The notes under the pieces: generated by a model | Told to the model about the DNA's origin: nothing | Databases searched by the model: none | The model's input: the letters and a program-made list of their open reading frames with translations, nothing else | Position numbers and translations under genes: made by a program | Assembly (NCBI GenBank): GCA_963995505.1 | Contig: OZ023190.1 | Span: 13,014,092 to 13,078,091 of the forward strand | Length of the DNA stretch: 64,000 bases | Source: Hypericum androsaemum | Lineage: Eukaryota; Streptophyta; Magnoliopsida; Malpighiales; Hypericaceae | Reading direction: 5' to 3' | Shown: piece by piece, positions 24,463 through 36,290 of the stretch | How positions within the stretch are numbered: the stretch's first letter is position 1 | Layout: every line of letters starts with the position of its first letter

Positions 24463-24473
24463 TGTTATATAAT
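24463..24473 (-). promoter_or_regulatory. Probable DLK2 TATA box
   Basis: On the minus strand ATTATATAACA lies about 90 bp upstream of the ATG at 24372, just after an ACCAACCAATT motif. A pyrimidine-rich leader (CCATCCTCTCC) follows. This placement fits a plant core promoter; no transcript data were available. Confidence 0.5.
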
Positions 24474-24832
24474 TGGTTGTTGGTGGTGGGGCCATTTTTT
24501 CTGATAAATATTCATCTTGATGACGAATTCATGTTCGAGCCGAATGTTTGTTGATTGTTATCGATGCCCTCGAAATGGGGTTATGTGTAATTTCAGCTAT
24601 GCATCTCTTATCTTCCCGAACACCCGAACGTTGCACCTTGAGCACAAGGCAATAACCTTTTCATATTAAATGCGGAAAAGCAAGAAAGGCGACATATGAA
24701 ATTTTTTAGCACGGTACAACGACCTAGTGTATTTTCTTACGGAGATTTCAAATTGTTTTTGTTGAGGTACAAAAATAATTTCGATATTGTCAACACATTT
24801 CGAATTTTGTGGTGTGGCAAGATCGTTTCTGG

Positions 24833-25200
24833 TCCTTCATCTTGCGAAATCGCCTCCGGTCTCCAGGAGGACAGTGTCTGATCTCCAATAGGACGGTGTC
24901 TGGTCTCCAAGTGGACGGTCTGGTCTCCAAGTGGATGGTCTGGAGGACGGTGTCTGCTCTCTAAGAGGACAGTCTGGAGGACGGTGTCTGGTCTCCAAGA
25001 GGACGGTCTGGTCTCCAAGTGGACAGTCTGGAGGACGGTGTTTGGTCTCCAGAGGACGGTCTGGAGGATGGTTTGGTTTCCAAGAGGATGGTTTGGTCTC
25101 CAAGAGACTGATCTTGTCTCCAAGAAGACGGTATGGTCTCGAAGTGACCGGTGTATTCTTAAAGTGACCGGTGTGGTCTCGAGTTGAGTAGAAATCACAG
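24833..25200. repeat. Minisatellite of GGTCTCCAAGNGGACGGT-type units
   Basis: Units such as TGGTCTCCAAGTGGACGG and CTGGAGGACGGTGTCTG are repeated many times, with unit lengths varying by multiples and fractions of about 18 bp. Several frames stay open on both strands only because of the repetition. It may lie in a larger LTR-like block ending near 27234. Confidence 0.8.
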
Positions 25201-26168
25201 ATGGTCTCCCCTCGGTCGAGACCGATGATGGTCTTCCATCAGTCGAGGCCGACGATGGTCTTCCCTTGATCGAGACCGCTGAGGGTAGACCACCTTGGTG
25301 TGTTGTCCTCGGTTCACTTTGACTTGTCCTTGGATGGAAAATGTTCATCCTTGGTAAATTGGCATTTAGTTTAGACTCATAGCTTGGATTGAGAAAATTT
25401 TTACGGCCTTGGATAGATAAGATCTGTGTCTACAACTTTATTTTGTATTGCTTAATTCGGATTAGAAGTGGGTTTAAATAGAGTGCCAATTCTTAGTGTC
25501 GATTTGCTCAATGAGTTTTATTGAACTTTGGTAGATCAGCTGAATCTTTTGACTCGGGCATTGAATTGAGCTGATTCTTTCAGCTATGGAAAGATAAGAC
25601 AAAGACCTGCAACTTTGTAGTTTATGACTTCTTTAGATTGGAAGCGGAAGGAGATCAAAATTCTAGGTCAAGGCGGATGCTCGCTTTGGGTAGGCGGATG
25701 CCCGCTTTGGATGGCAAAGCAGACAGCGGGAGCCCGCCTTGGGCAAAGCGTACACCCACCTCGGGCTTCGGGTGCCTGCTTCGAGCCAGTGATGCCCGAT
25801 TTGGGCTTGGTAAACTCGCTTAGGCAAAGCGGAAGGTGGAAGGTGGAGTGCTCGCTTTGGGTTGCAAAGCGGACGGGCGGCAATGTGGAGAGCCCACTTT
25901 GGGCCGGGAGATGGGGCCCACTCAGGCTTACACAGTAGCGGCTTGGTTTGGGATTTAGGCTTGACATGGTGACTATTTTGATGAGAATTATCGAGAAGGT
26001 CGAGTCGGTCAAGGATTTTTTATGGTGAGCCGGTTTCCTATATTGGTGGCGGCTTAGGTTTTTCTATTCTATTCTGGGTTGTCTTATTTTGGACATCGAT
26101 CTAGGACTGTCCTATACTAAGTCAGGTGAATCTCTCTACATGAAACAGCCTAGATAGAATTTTCCTAT

Positions 26169-26937
26169 TGTTGGAGCGGAAAATTAATTCTCGGATTTGT
26201 TTGACCGTGTCTCAGTAAAATAGACATATCTTCCTACTTGTATATTCGATTGATGCGATTCCAAAAGCTACAAAAAGATAAAACATAGATCCAGAACTTT
26301 CTAGTTTGTGACTTCTCCAAATTCGGCATAGAAGGAGGTCAGACTTGGGTCGGAAGTTTCAGGAGTAGATTCTCTCCTTATTAGGCCGCGGATCTGCTGA
26401 ACCTATTTTGGTAAAAATACCGTAACTTTCTCCTCACGTATTGGATTGATACGATTTCAAAAGTCACAGAAGGAGAAGACAGAGATCTATAACTTTATTG
26501 TTTATGACGTTTCCAAATTCAGCATGGAAAATGGTCAAATATGGGTTGGATGTTTCGGTTAGGCCGAGGCTATGTTAAGTTTTCCTGTTTGAAAACGGCC
26601 TAGGGTTTTTCTATGAGGCTGGGGCGAGCTTGTTCTATATAAGGAGAGCTAGGTACAGGCATGAAGGACACCCAAAAACCAAACACCAAATTCTTAGCTT
26701 CATAGCTTTTATCTTAGCTTTTATCTTATGTAGCTTCGTAGCTTTTATCTTTTATGTTTTACATGTATTTTCCCTTTCCCTATCAATAAAATCTTTCCTC
26801 CCCACTCTCTTTCTTCTCTCCTCTCAACCCCATATTTCTTCCATCTTTACCTATTCGTTCGAATCACTCTTGGGACGACCACTCCGGACCCGTTCTTAAG
26901 ATCGTTTCTGACGTTCTACCACAATTTATTTGCAACA
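26169..26937 (+). mobile_element. Solo LTR, copy 1
   Basis: It begins TGTTGGAGCGGAAAATTAAT and ends TTATTTGCAACA. Exact 5-bp repeats CCTAT flank it (26164-26168 and 26938-26942). It contains TATATAAGGAGAGCT near 26636 and an AATAAAATC signal near 26786, the layout of a U3-R-U5 LTR. A close copy lies inverted at 36291-37077. Confidence 0.92.
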
Positions 26938-26942
26938 CCTAT

Positions 26943-27234
26943 ACAGTGCACGGTCTGAGTTGGAAGTTTCCTATACAAAGGGACAGAGCTAGGTCAGCGT
27001 CCTCTGTATAAAGAGAGCTTGCGCGAAAGAGAAGACACCCATCAACTACACAACAAAACCTTATTTTACTTATCTTTGTCGCTTTTACTTTTCGTATGGT
27101 AGCCTAGCCTAGCTTAGTCTTAGCATAGCAGTTTTTTCTCCCTCTCCATTAGGCCGACCTTGGAACGACCACTCCGGATCCGTCTCGGATAGTCTTGACG
27201 TTCTTTTACCCGTTTCCAACACAACATTTTTATA
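26943..27234 (+). mobile_element. Right part of an older, related LTR split by solo LTR copy 1
   Basis: TGTATAAAGAGAGCTTGCGC and the later ACGACCACTCCGGATCCGTC parallel the R-U5 part of the solo LTR inserted just to its left. The segment ends GTTTCCAACA near 27232. Sequence to the left of 26164 (about 25360-26163) probably belongs to the same older unit, but I could not fix its left edge. Confidence 0.5.
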
Positions 27235-27239
27235 AATTA

Positions 27240-28490
27240 AATTGCAGATTTTTATTAAATTTTCCGCATTAGACCTCTGTAATCTTTATCACCTTCCAGA
27301 AACTTGTACTCACGATCTCCACTTTGATTAATGAAGAGGTAAAAGGAGTAAAGACGCTACACACCACAAAATTAGGTCAATTTCAGCCCAACATAAATTA
27401 ATCGAATAGTGGGTTTCGGAATAAAGAAATGACGAGGGGCATCCCGTGACATGAAAAATACTTATTCGATTGAGAAGTATATGTTATTTTATCCAATGAA
27501 CATAACTTATAAGTATCGCCCAAAAAGAACAATTTTGTCTTCTCCTTGGTAGAAATAGTCCAATGATTATTTGTTATTGTATGTGACCGATTAGATACTG
27601 GCTGCGTCACGTACAGCCTAATTCTAAAAAAAAATATATTGTACTCTCCTCTGTCTCACTATTTAATTCTAAAAATGCTGAGCGCTTAAGAAAATTTAAG
27701 AACGGGTGAATATTCTTCTACGACCTTTATTCCAATAGAGCGAATATCTAATATCTTCCACTTATTGATCATAGTTTGATGATCCATCTGAGATCCTGGA
27801 TGTTGAAGGCGCTCTTAATGTTAATTATATACTTTTTTTAACAAATATAAGTGCAATTTGATCTATATTCCATTACAAGTTCATATAAATGCATATGCAC
27901 CTACATTTTTTTTGTGCATATGCACCTACAATTTTGGTACTACACTATATCTGTAAATTACTTTTTTTTAAATAGCCGTAAATGCACTTATAATTAACTT
28001 CAAATTCGTAGTACCATTTTAGCCATAGATCCCAATGTCAATACATAAAGTTTTCATAAATAATATCTTTGCTAGTCTATTTTTAACTACATTCTTAGAA
28101 GAAAAGACGATCCTCGTTAGAGAAAAGGCAAAACCTCATTAATGGAATAAATCTCTTGTAAGATACGATCTACTTTATTAACCCAAACAAATCTGGGTGC
28201 GTTATCCAAGAAAAATTACATTTAATAGCGAAGACTTGATTAATATGGGCTCAGATTCAGATGTCCCCGCTGAAATGGATCAAAGAGGTTAATAACATAA
28301 TTAGGGGTAATAGTGGAAAATTATTATTGACCTAACCAATTTACAAATTAGGGTTAATTTATAAAAAGATTTTAAAAAGGAACAAAAGGACAAATCTTTT
28401 CATCTCCCAAAACTTTGGCAGAAACCAACACATAAATTAATAAAACCAAGGCAGAAACTTTTTCGTCTCCCATTCTCATTGAAACCAAAC

Positions 28491-28522
<32 letters not shown>

Positions 28523-28570
28523 CCCAAAGAACCAGCCACCTCCGGTAGAAGAATCCGAAAAATAGGTCTG
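27240..28570. other. Intergenic, no gene recognised
   Basis: There is AT-rich sequence with a short direct repeat (TGCATATGCACCTACA) near 27890-27930. A CT dinucleotide run at about 28494-28521 lies directly before the Cys-rich exon, like a plant 5' leader. Confidence 0.4.
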
Positions 28571-28781
28571 ATGATGTTGGCGACGGGTCTGAGCATGCTG
28601 GTCGGAGCTGCCCTCGTGAAGTCGGTGATGGACCAGAATTTCATGACTGGGCCCACCTCCAGCTGCCCCAGTTGCAACGGCATGGGTAGGGTCATGTGCT
28701 TCTGCTCACGGTGTTCAGACAGGGACGTCGGGTGCCGGACCTACTCTGGGTCAGGGAGGAAGGCATACTCCAACTGTGGCG
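28571..28781 (+). pseudogene. Exon of a small DnaJ-type Cys-rich protein, zinc ligands lost
   Basis: The exon codes a hydrophobic start (ATGLSMLVGAALVKSVM) followed by CPSCNGMGRVMC, GCRTYSGSG and AYSNCGG, the order seen in small plant (probably plastid) proteins with DnaJ-like CxxCxGxG repeats. In the family as I recall it, the second and third motifs have Cys where this copy has Tyr (CRTY, AYSNC), and a Trp is replaced by Cys (SRCSD). A donor, G/GTACGAG, follows at 28782, but no continuing exon is visible before the repeat arrays. I infer a displaced, decaying fragment; an intact gene with a distant second exon is possible. Confidence 0.5.
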
Positions 28782-29040
28782 GTACGAGTTCTTTGACCCA
28801 TCCATGTTTGAATCTCCATGAGCTAACCTAATCACCCACCTAATTAATTAGCCCCTGTTGTAATAGCTTAATTAATTATTAGCCGAACATTAGATTCAAA
28901 TTTGGTTGCCATGTGTTACCGAAGAACTTGCAGAGACGAAGTGTATTTCAATTTTAGATTCAAACTGTCATTTTACTTTTGGTGGCTGATGACCTATATA
29001 TGTTTTCTATATTGAATGTTGATTTGTTTTGGTTACTTTT

Positions 29041-29440
29041 GCGATGTAGTGATACTAGTTTTGCGATGTAGTCATATTGGTCTTCGGATGTAGTGATACT
29101 GGTCTTCGGATGTAGTGATACTGGTTTTGCGGATGTAATGATATTGATCTTCGGATGTAGTGATACTGGTCTTCGGATGTAGTGATACTGGTTTTGCGGA
29201 TGTAATGATATTGATTTTCAGATGTAGTGATATTGGTTTTGCGGATGTAGTGATATTAGTTTTCGGATGTAGTGTTATTGGTTTTGCGATGTAGTGATAT
29301 TGGTTTTCAGATGTAGTGATATTAGTTTTCGGATGTTGTGATATTGGTTTTCAGATGTCGTGATATTGGTTTTGCAGATGTAGTGATATTGGTTTTCGGA
29401 TGTAGTGATATTGGTTTGCGTCGAATGCGATATTGGTTTT
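29041..29440 (+). repeat. 22-bp tandem array, forward orientation
   Basis: About 18 units of GATGTAGTGATATTGGTTTT plus two bases repeat with mild variation (ACTGGTCTTCG, ATTAGTTTTCG). The core is GATATTGGTTT. Confidence 0.9.
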
Positions 29441-29579
29441 GAAAGATATCAACTTATATCAGAAATATATAATTTTTTTGTTAGGTTGAAATTTTAACTT
29501 ATATAATAAATGAACAATAACGGTATATATAGACTCATTGACGAGAATGGTATTTCGTTGTAATTATATTAGTTTGCAA

Positions 29580-30570
29580 ACTAATATTTATTCACATGCA
29601 AACTAATTTCACTACAAAGGCAAACAAATATCACTACAAAGGCAAAATAGTATCACTTTAAATTCATACCACTAACCGCTTCACATGCAAACCAATATCT
29701 ATTCACATGCATAATTTTTTACAATCCATCCCATCAACTCCTAGATCCTCAAGACCAATGTTCTCTCCTCCAATATCCTCTCTATCCTTCCCATTAGTCT
29801 TCTTGTTCTTCTTATTCACGTGCTCCACTCATACTCATTTTCAGACTTCCGCTTTAGTTCCTCTTCAGCCTCTTGATCCTCATCAATAACCTTCGGCCAG
29901 AAAAATAAATATTATGATAGTATTAAAAATCACATCAGATGCAAACAAATATCACTTCACCTGAAAATCAATATCACTTAACATGCAAACCAATATCGCA
30001 ACACATGCAAACCAATATCGTAATATGTGCAAACCAGTATCACTTCAGATACAAACCAATATCACTTCAACTGCGTACAACACAGAGCAATAAACAAGAA
30101 CAACAACATTCATCGGCAAACAATTTGGATCTCACAAAACATGAACCAAGCGTTCTAATACCAAAATTTTTGGACATTGGTATAGGCTAAAAATCTTTTT
30201 TCCTAATTCCAAAATCTTCGGACATTGGAGCACGAGACCACAATATCAAAACAAGTACAAACCAATATCAGAACAAGTACAAACCAATATCAGAATACAT
30301 GCAAATCAATATCAGAATCCATGCAAACCAATATCAGAACACCTGGAAATCAACGTCAGAACAAATGTAAACCAATATCAGAACATATGAAAACCAATAT
30401 CTGAATACATATAAACCAATATCCAAAAATATGCAAACCAATCTCAGAACAGATCCAAACCAATATCAGAACTAATGCAATCCAATCTCAGAACACATCC
30501 AAACCAATATCAAAACACATTCAAACCAATATCAGAACAACTACAAACCAATATCAGAACTAATACAATT
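29580..30570 (-). repeat. Interrupted 22-bp array, inverted relative to the previous one
   Basis: Units of CAAACCAATATCAGAACACA plus two bases occur at 29580-29705 (degenerate), 29935-30070 and 30240-30570. The core AAACCAATATC is the reverse complement of that at 29041-29440, so the two arrays form arms of a large inverted repeat centred near 29510. Confidence 0.88.
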
Positions 30571-31099
30571 ACACTAAATAGCATCTAACCCAACAATACA
30601 AGGCGTTAACGAATTGACAGTATTCCAATATTCAATTCGGTGTAAAAATAAAGATACTTCAATGACATTCTTTATAGTTAATTATTATACAAATAGTTAC
30701 ACCAATTAGAAATTCAACCCTACCATTGAACCAAATGCTCGATGCAAAAGAAAAGTATGAGAAAATTGATATTAGACCAGAAACTCTGCATTGCTAAGTA
30801 TGCCATCACTTACCCGTAGCAGTACAAAGACACACTAAATCAGACAAAAGTGGTTTGAGTTCTAAAAATAATTCGGCATGCCCCTACCTACCCACAAAAA
30901 GCTAAAAAAGGAATAGTGCCACATTCCAGCAAACATAAAGTTTCTACTGGAACGCCTTCTTGAGTTCTTCAACTCTCCGATGCATATTTTCCTTCTTCAA
31001 TACTTCCAATACTCCCTTGTCAATGTTCTGGATGACACACCAAGTAATTGCATTAGTTTTTAAAAAAAATTAAAAATACAAGCAAACATACAGATATAT

Positions 31100-31437
31100 G
31101 GATACAAACCAATCTCAGAACAGATCTAAACCAATATCAGAACTAATGCAATCCAATCTCAGAGAACATCCAAACCAATATCAGAACACATTCAAACCAA
31201 TATCAGAACAACTACAAACCAATACCCGAAAACATGTAAACCAATCTCATATTAGAACTAATGCAAACCAATATCAGAACACATCCAAACCAATATCAGA
31301 ACAAGTTCAAACCAATATCAGAACACATCCAAACCAATATCAGAACAAGTTCAAACCAATATCAGAATACATCCAAACCAATATCAGAACAACTACAAAC
31401 CAATATCAGAATGCATCCAAACCAATATCAGAACAGG
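31100..31437 (-). repeat. Third block of the 22-bp array
   Basis: Near-perfect tandem 22-bp units (AAACCAATATCAGAACAAGT plus TC, alternating with ACATCC) run to 31437. All three plus frames stay open because the unit has no stop, giving repeats such as NQYQNTSKPISEQ; I do not regard this as a gene. Confidence 0.92.
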
Positions 31438-32433
31438 GAGGGTACTGGCATACTAATGATTCCGGGAGATCACAAATAGATAATTTCCCAGAGAATCCCT
31501 TCAACCCAAAAATTTGTCGATGCTCACCTCTCCGTGAGATCCTCCTCCTCTTTGTCGTTGTTGAAGCGTCTCCTCCTCCTCCTCTCCCTCTTTCTCTCTC
31601 AATCTCACAAAATCCTAAAGTTACCGCCTCCTCCTCCTCTCTCTCTCTCTCTCTCTCTAACCAAAAAGTCAGAAGCAGCCAATGGTTAATATGGAAGGAG
31701 GAGAAACGTGTGGGGCCCTCAATATGGTCGACGTCGTCATTATCCTTAAAGGACGTCCACCAAGGATCCCTACCCGTTGCTGCCTAGCGAGTTCCATTCA
31801 AAGATGGTATCTTTGCTTCCCTTTATCGTTCCTTTCCAACAAAAGATGTTGTCCTTCTCCAGGAACGTGGAGATCCTAAATCGTAGGTCGTAGGACAACG
31901 AAAAGAGAAGAGGGGAGCAATTACATGTAGGTAAGATCTGGGAAAAGTCGTGGTGGGGATCGTCGGCAAAGCGACGAGCGATGGGGAGTGGCTTCTTCAA
32001 TGTGTCATCGATGGCTTTTTTTAGGAGAGAATGGGATTCAAATGAATTTTTTTTTAACAATTCTGGAAGAGGAAGATGAAGAGAAAGAGGGCTACAGATG
32101 TTGGAATTCGTGAGCTACAGGCTAGGGTGGGTGGGTATTAACCCTGGTTTGGGGGTTAAAAATTTTGTGGGTTAAAAACCCATAATGCCCTTAATCATTT
32201 TGGACCATTAGATCGGGAAAGGATAAAATTTATCAAATCGAACGGTCCTAATTTCGTCCCCTCCGTAGGGACAACTTCTATGTAGTCCCTACTGAATCCA
32301 ACTTCGATTAATATCATGTAGAGAGCAGTAAAATTCAAAATTAATTGTGACTGCTGGGAATCACTTTAGTGACGTTGACTTTGAGGAATAGTAAATTTAC
32401 AGCACTTGAGACTTGGTAAGAGGGGACATCTCT
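31438..32433. other. Unassigned sequence between repeat array and MITE
   Basis: A CT-rich stretch (about 31560-31655) resembles a plant leader, but no convincing exon follows on either strand. At 32270-32300 GTAGTCCCTACTGAATCC resembles the right terminal repeat of the MITE family at 32434 and 62452, so a third copy may be partly present. Confidence 0.4.
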
Positions 32434-32730
32434 GGAGCCCGGATTGAGTGGGGACTAAAGAAAATTTGTCCACAGGTGGGGACTACATTTTGGACCATCA
32501 GATTTGATTGTCTTTAAATCTGATGGTCAATAACCTCTCAGATGATATTGGTTTGCATGTGAATTGATATTGGTTTGCATGTGAAGTAATATTGGTTTGC
32601 AAGACGCTAGTTTACATATGAAGTGATATTGATTTGCATGTGAAGTGATATTAGTTTGCATGTTTAGTGATATTAGTTTGAATTAGTCTCCATGGGTGGG
32701 GACTACCCCAGTCCCCACCAAATCTGCCCC
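32434..32730. mobile_element. Mutator-like MITE with 22-bp internal repeats, copy 1
   Basis: The left end GGAGCCCGGATTGAGTGGGG and the reversed right end GGGGGCAGATTTGGTGGGG are imperfect inverted repeats. The flanks GACATCTCT and CACATCCCT are a 9-bp target repeat with two mismatches. Inside are tandem GATATTGGTTTGCATGTGAA units, sharing the core of the arrays at 29-31.4 kb. Confidence 0.7.
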
Positions 32731-33350
32731 CACATCCCTGGCCCTTAATTGTTAGGTTGCCCTCCTCCCAAACAATATTGCGTCAAATTTTTCTTTTCTC
32801 GGTGGCCCATTATATTTGTCCGTAGGTGATATCAGTCAGACACTATTTATGAGCCATGGACGGCAATTTGTAGCTAGTTAGAGATGTCGCATGACTAAAT
32901 AAATAATATTTATACATGAATCCCCTTTCTAAAACATCATTATGCAAATATTTTCAAATTTGTAAACATATTAATAATGTAATAAGTTGATGTTCTGTTG
33001 TCCAAATATAGATTTTTTATTTTGCATAACTTTTTGAACTTCAAACAGTGTGCTCAAAAAATTATGTGAAATAAAAAATATTATCATCAAATACTCGAAA
33101 AGCAACTTATTGTATTTCAAAATTTTAGACAAATTATATATATATAATTTGTCACATGGCAGTTATTAGGTCGCCTATCTTGTATATTAAAAAAAACTAT
33201 CCATTTTGTTAAAATATGTAAGTTGTTACCCATTTCAAAAAAATGGTAAATCTTTCACATAAAAAATCGTTCTACTCAATTTTGAGTTGATTGATTTATT
33301 GAATATTTGTGTAATGACTGTTTTCAAGTTCTAAGACAGAAGGCCCCAAA
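32731..33350. other. AT-rich spacer, no gene recognised
   Basis: No supported gene or element ends were seen. Confidence 0.4.
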
Positions 33351-34834
33351 TGTTGGATATTGGCGAGATCAGAGAATTGGCGGCTGGTAGTTCATTGGCG
33401 ACTGCCAATAGGCGGGTACAGAAGCAGGCAGAAGATTGGGGCTAGCGGACGCTAGTCAGTTGGCGACCGTCAGTCCCATGGGGCAGCAGCTTCCTATTTA
33501 GCACGGACTCTTGCTTTGAACTCCTAGGTCGACCTAGATAGGTTTCTTGATATGCAAGAGTTTGTCTCTATATAAAGACATGTTGCTCTAGTTCATGTAT
33601 GGATTTTTGTGGGGTTAGGCATTTTTAAAAGTTTGAGAAGAATTTGATCTCATTATGAGCCTTGGATTATAGCAGGTACAGCTATAAGGTTGTAGGAAGG
33701 GCTAATCGAGTTGGTGAAGGATGCTATGGTGGTTATGAAGAGTGAAAGTGATGCTAGAAATATCTATAGGTTAGTGGGGAGTACGATTGTAGGTAAAGTC
33801 ACATCGTCGAGTTCCGATGAAGAGGGAAAAAAGTCAAGTCATGTGAGGTTAGACCATGTGAGAGAGTAAAGACTTAACATGAATGGTAAAGACTTGGTAG
33901 GTTTGGCATTGGGAATGCGAAGCCGTTGGTAACACCACGGGCGAGTCAGATATCTCACTCAAGGACGAGCGGTAAAGTTTGCAAAATGTTGAGGGTTTTA
34001 CCTGGTAGAACAAAAGCTTTTCTATTATATGTTGTGGATCGTAGCATTGGTTTGAGGCAAAAAGGTCCAACAGAAAAGTAGTTCGAGGTTGCGGAGCATG
34101 GGAGTGACCGAAAAATAGAGGGAGCATATATCGGTCATAATGTTGCTTCGGCAGGTGAACTTGCAAGTTGGGATTCCATGGAGTTTGGAGGGAACGCATT
34201 AGGCAAGCTCGAAAAATATTCGAGTTTGGGAGATGTCTCAAAGTGATTGAACAAAAGGCGGAGAGAAAGTGCAGATGGACTTATTGATGGAGTGTATCTA
34301 CAGTCCAAGGTGAAGTTGATAGAGTCAGTTTGGTTTCGCGGGACTCCATGTTTCTCCAAAGGCGGTAGTTTCTCATCAGGGTAAAGTTTGTTGAAGTTCG
34401 GTTGTAGCTTTAGGGTTCTTCACGGGATGACTTCTCGCCAAAGGTTGAGATTGTCGGATATTGCCGAGATCAGGGAACTGACGGCCGCCAGTTCATTGGC
34501 GACCGCCAATAGGCAGGTACGAAAGCGGGCAGAAGATTGAGGCTGGCAGACGCTAGTCAGTTGGCGACCGCCAGTCCCACGAGGTAGCAGCTTCCTGTTT
34601 AGGGCGGACTCTTGTTTTGGACTCCTAAGTCAACCTAGATAGGTTTCTTGATGTACAAGGATTTGTCTCTATATAAAGACATGTTACCCTAGTTCATGTA
34701 TGGCTTTGTGACTCATATACTCATCAATAAAAGTTCTCATTTCTTTCGTGAATGTAGGCATTAGGCCAAACCACGTAATCTCCCACGTCCATTATTAACA
34801 TTATTGTTCGCTTGATATTCTCGATTTCCTAACA
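33351..34834 (+). mobile_element. Small LTR element with diverged LTRs
   Basis: Direct repeats start TGTTGGATATTGGCGAGATC at 33351 and TGTCGGATATTGCCGAGATC at 34452. The right LTR runs to CCTAACA at 34834, with TATATAAAGACATG and AATAAAAG signals. The left LTR matches only to about 33615, after which it and the primer site appear deleted. The 0.8-kb interior has stop-broken frames and no recognisable reverse transcriptase or integrase. No target repeat was found. Both LTRs carry GGCGAC(C/T)GCCA-type motifs upstream of the TATA box. Confidence 0.65.
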
Positions 34835-36285
34835 CCCTTCGAATTTCATATAATTGTTTGGTTTATCTCCTAGTATTTGGCGAGTACCTGGAAACCATTT
34901 TATTATTTGTCTTAAGACATTTATTTGAGATGCTCACGAGTGTTAGGGAATTACGCAAATTGGACATGAGCCGACTTCAATATTTCCGTCCAGTCTTTTC
35001 TACGGATCCTCTGATCTGGTCTCGTTAGGCGGATCTTGAAAATTAATATTTCCATTTACACGTACAGTGAGAAGCGCAGGAAAAAATGAAAAGGAATGAT
35101 GTCCGATTTTTTTAGTATAAGTATTTAATATTTAACAAGCCGATTAATTCAATTTATAGTTAGATAAGAAGATAACCAATTTGTAGTAATTTAATTACCA
35201 ATTTACGACAATGATGACCTTGCAATTGTACGTGCGTGGGTTGATTACCGTCTCTTATATTGCAAATTAAATTGCATTATTTAGAAATAAAAATGTTGTA
35301 ATGTAGCACTACATTTACAAACATAGAAATAATAAAGTTTATCGTCCAAACAAAGCCGACCCACAAGCAAAGATTCTTCCCTGCGTAAGACAAGCGGATA
35401 GAGCCGGTTTAAATCTTTTATAGAGATCTTGCATATATTGAGGACATGGTGGGCCATGTTCATAAAATTGTTAAAGAAACTATGTAATTTTAGAATGTTA
35501 TCTATATTTTTAGTGATAATATTTAAACGATTAATCTTTTATAAAATTTTAAAAATGAATTCCCAGAGTTCGTAGAAATAGAAAAGATCATTATAAATTT
35601 TCCACCTTGCGAAGTTGTTTTTGGATAATATTAATAGTTGAATAGAAAAAAATAAAGGTTTTACAGAGAAGCTGATAAGATGAAATTTTTTCTTTTCCCC
35701 GGAAATTGAGAAGGTGAGTTCACGGACAAAACGAGGACGTAATTAAAAGGGATTGCAAAAAGGACCTCTTTGTCTTCTTGTGGTTGTAATAATAAATTAT
35801 CGTGACGTCGAAGATTTACGTTGGAGGATAAGGCCGAGGCCTACCTTTTTGTGCATTAATGACCTGGGGCCCACCATGTTCGTTGCCTCATTGACATCGA
35901 TGAACGAGCCAAGCTTCTTTGGAAAATGTAAAATATTTGCCCGCACTTGCAAGCAGCCACAGGCCCACAACCATAGTTTTTTGGGAAAACTACTATTAAG
36001 TCATAGGGGTAAGATGAAATTTCCTGTAAGATCCATACCGTTTAAAATATTATTCTGACATCTGACTCGTATGAATTTGGTACGTGGACAACGACTGAGT
36101 AATTCAAGAATTTAAATTCAGCATTTTGCACTGACCTGTTCAATTTTTTTAATTAAATAAGAACAATTATCTGCCACTCTTTTCAAATGTCAATTGATCC
36201 ATTTTTTTGTGCTTCTCGTTTGGTTGAATAACCTAGACTTTAATTATTTTTATAAAATTTTAACGAAATTATATTCTAATGTTTT
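34835..36285. other. Intergenic, no gene recognised
   Basis: Neither strand shows a supported exon or repeat family member. Confidence 0.4.
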
Positions 36286-36290
36286 AACTC

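Noticed and set aside
24737..25348. 203-codon open frame on the minus strand rich in RPSSWRPDTVL-type repeats
   Set aside because: It is produced by the GGTCTCCAAG minisatellite; other frames are open too and there is no conserved domain.
29041..31437. Regular short repeats resembling a CRISPR array
   Set aside because: The units are directly tandem without unique spacers, and the context is a plant nuclear genome.
31098..31787. 229-codon open frame with NQYQN/KPISEQ repeats
   Set aside because: A stop-free 22-bp repeat opens all three frames; the non-repeat tail has no recognisable domain.
33849..34359. Minus-strand open frames of 74-130 codons
   Set aside because: They are antisense within the small LTR element and have no domain resemblance.
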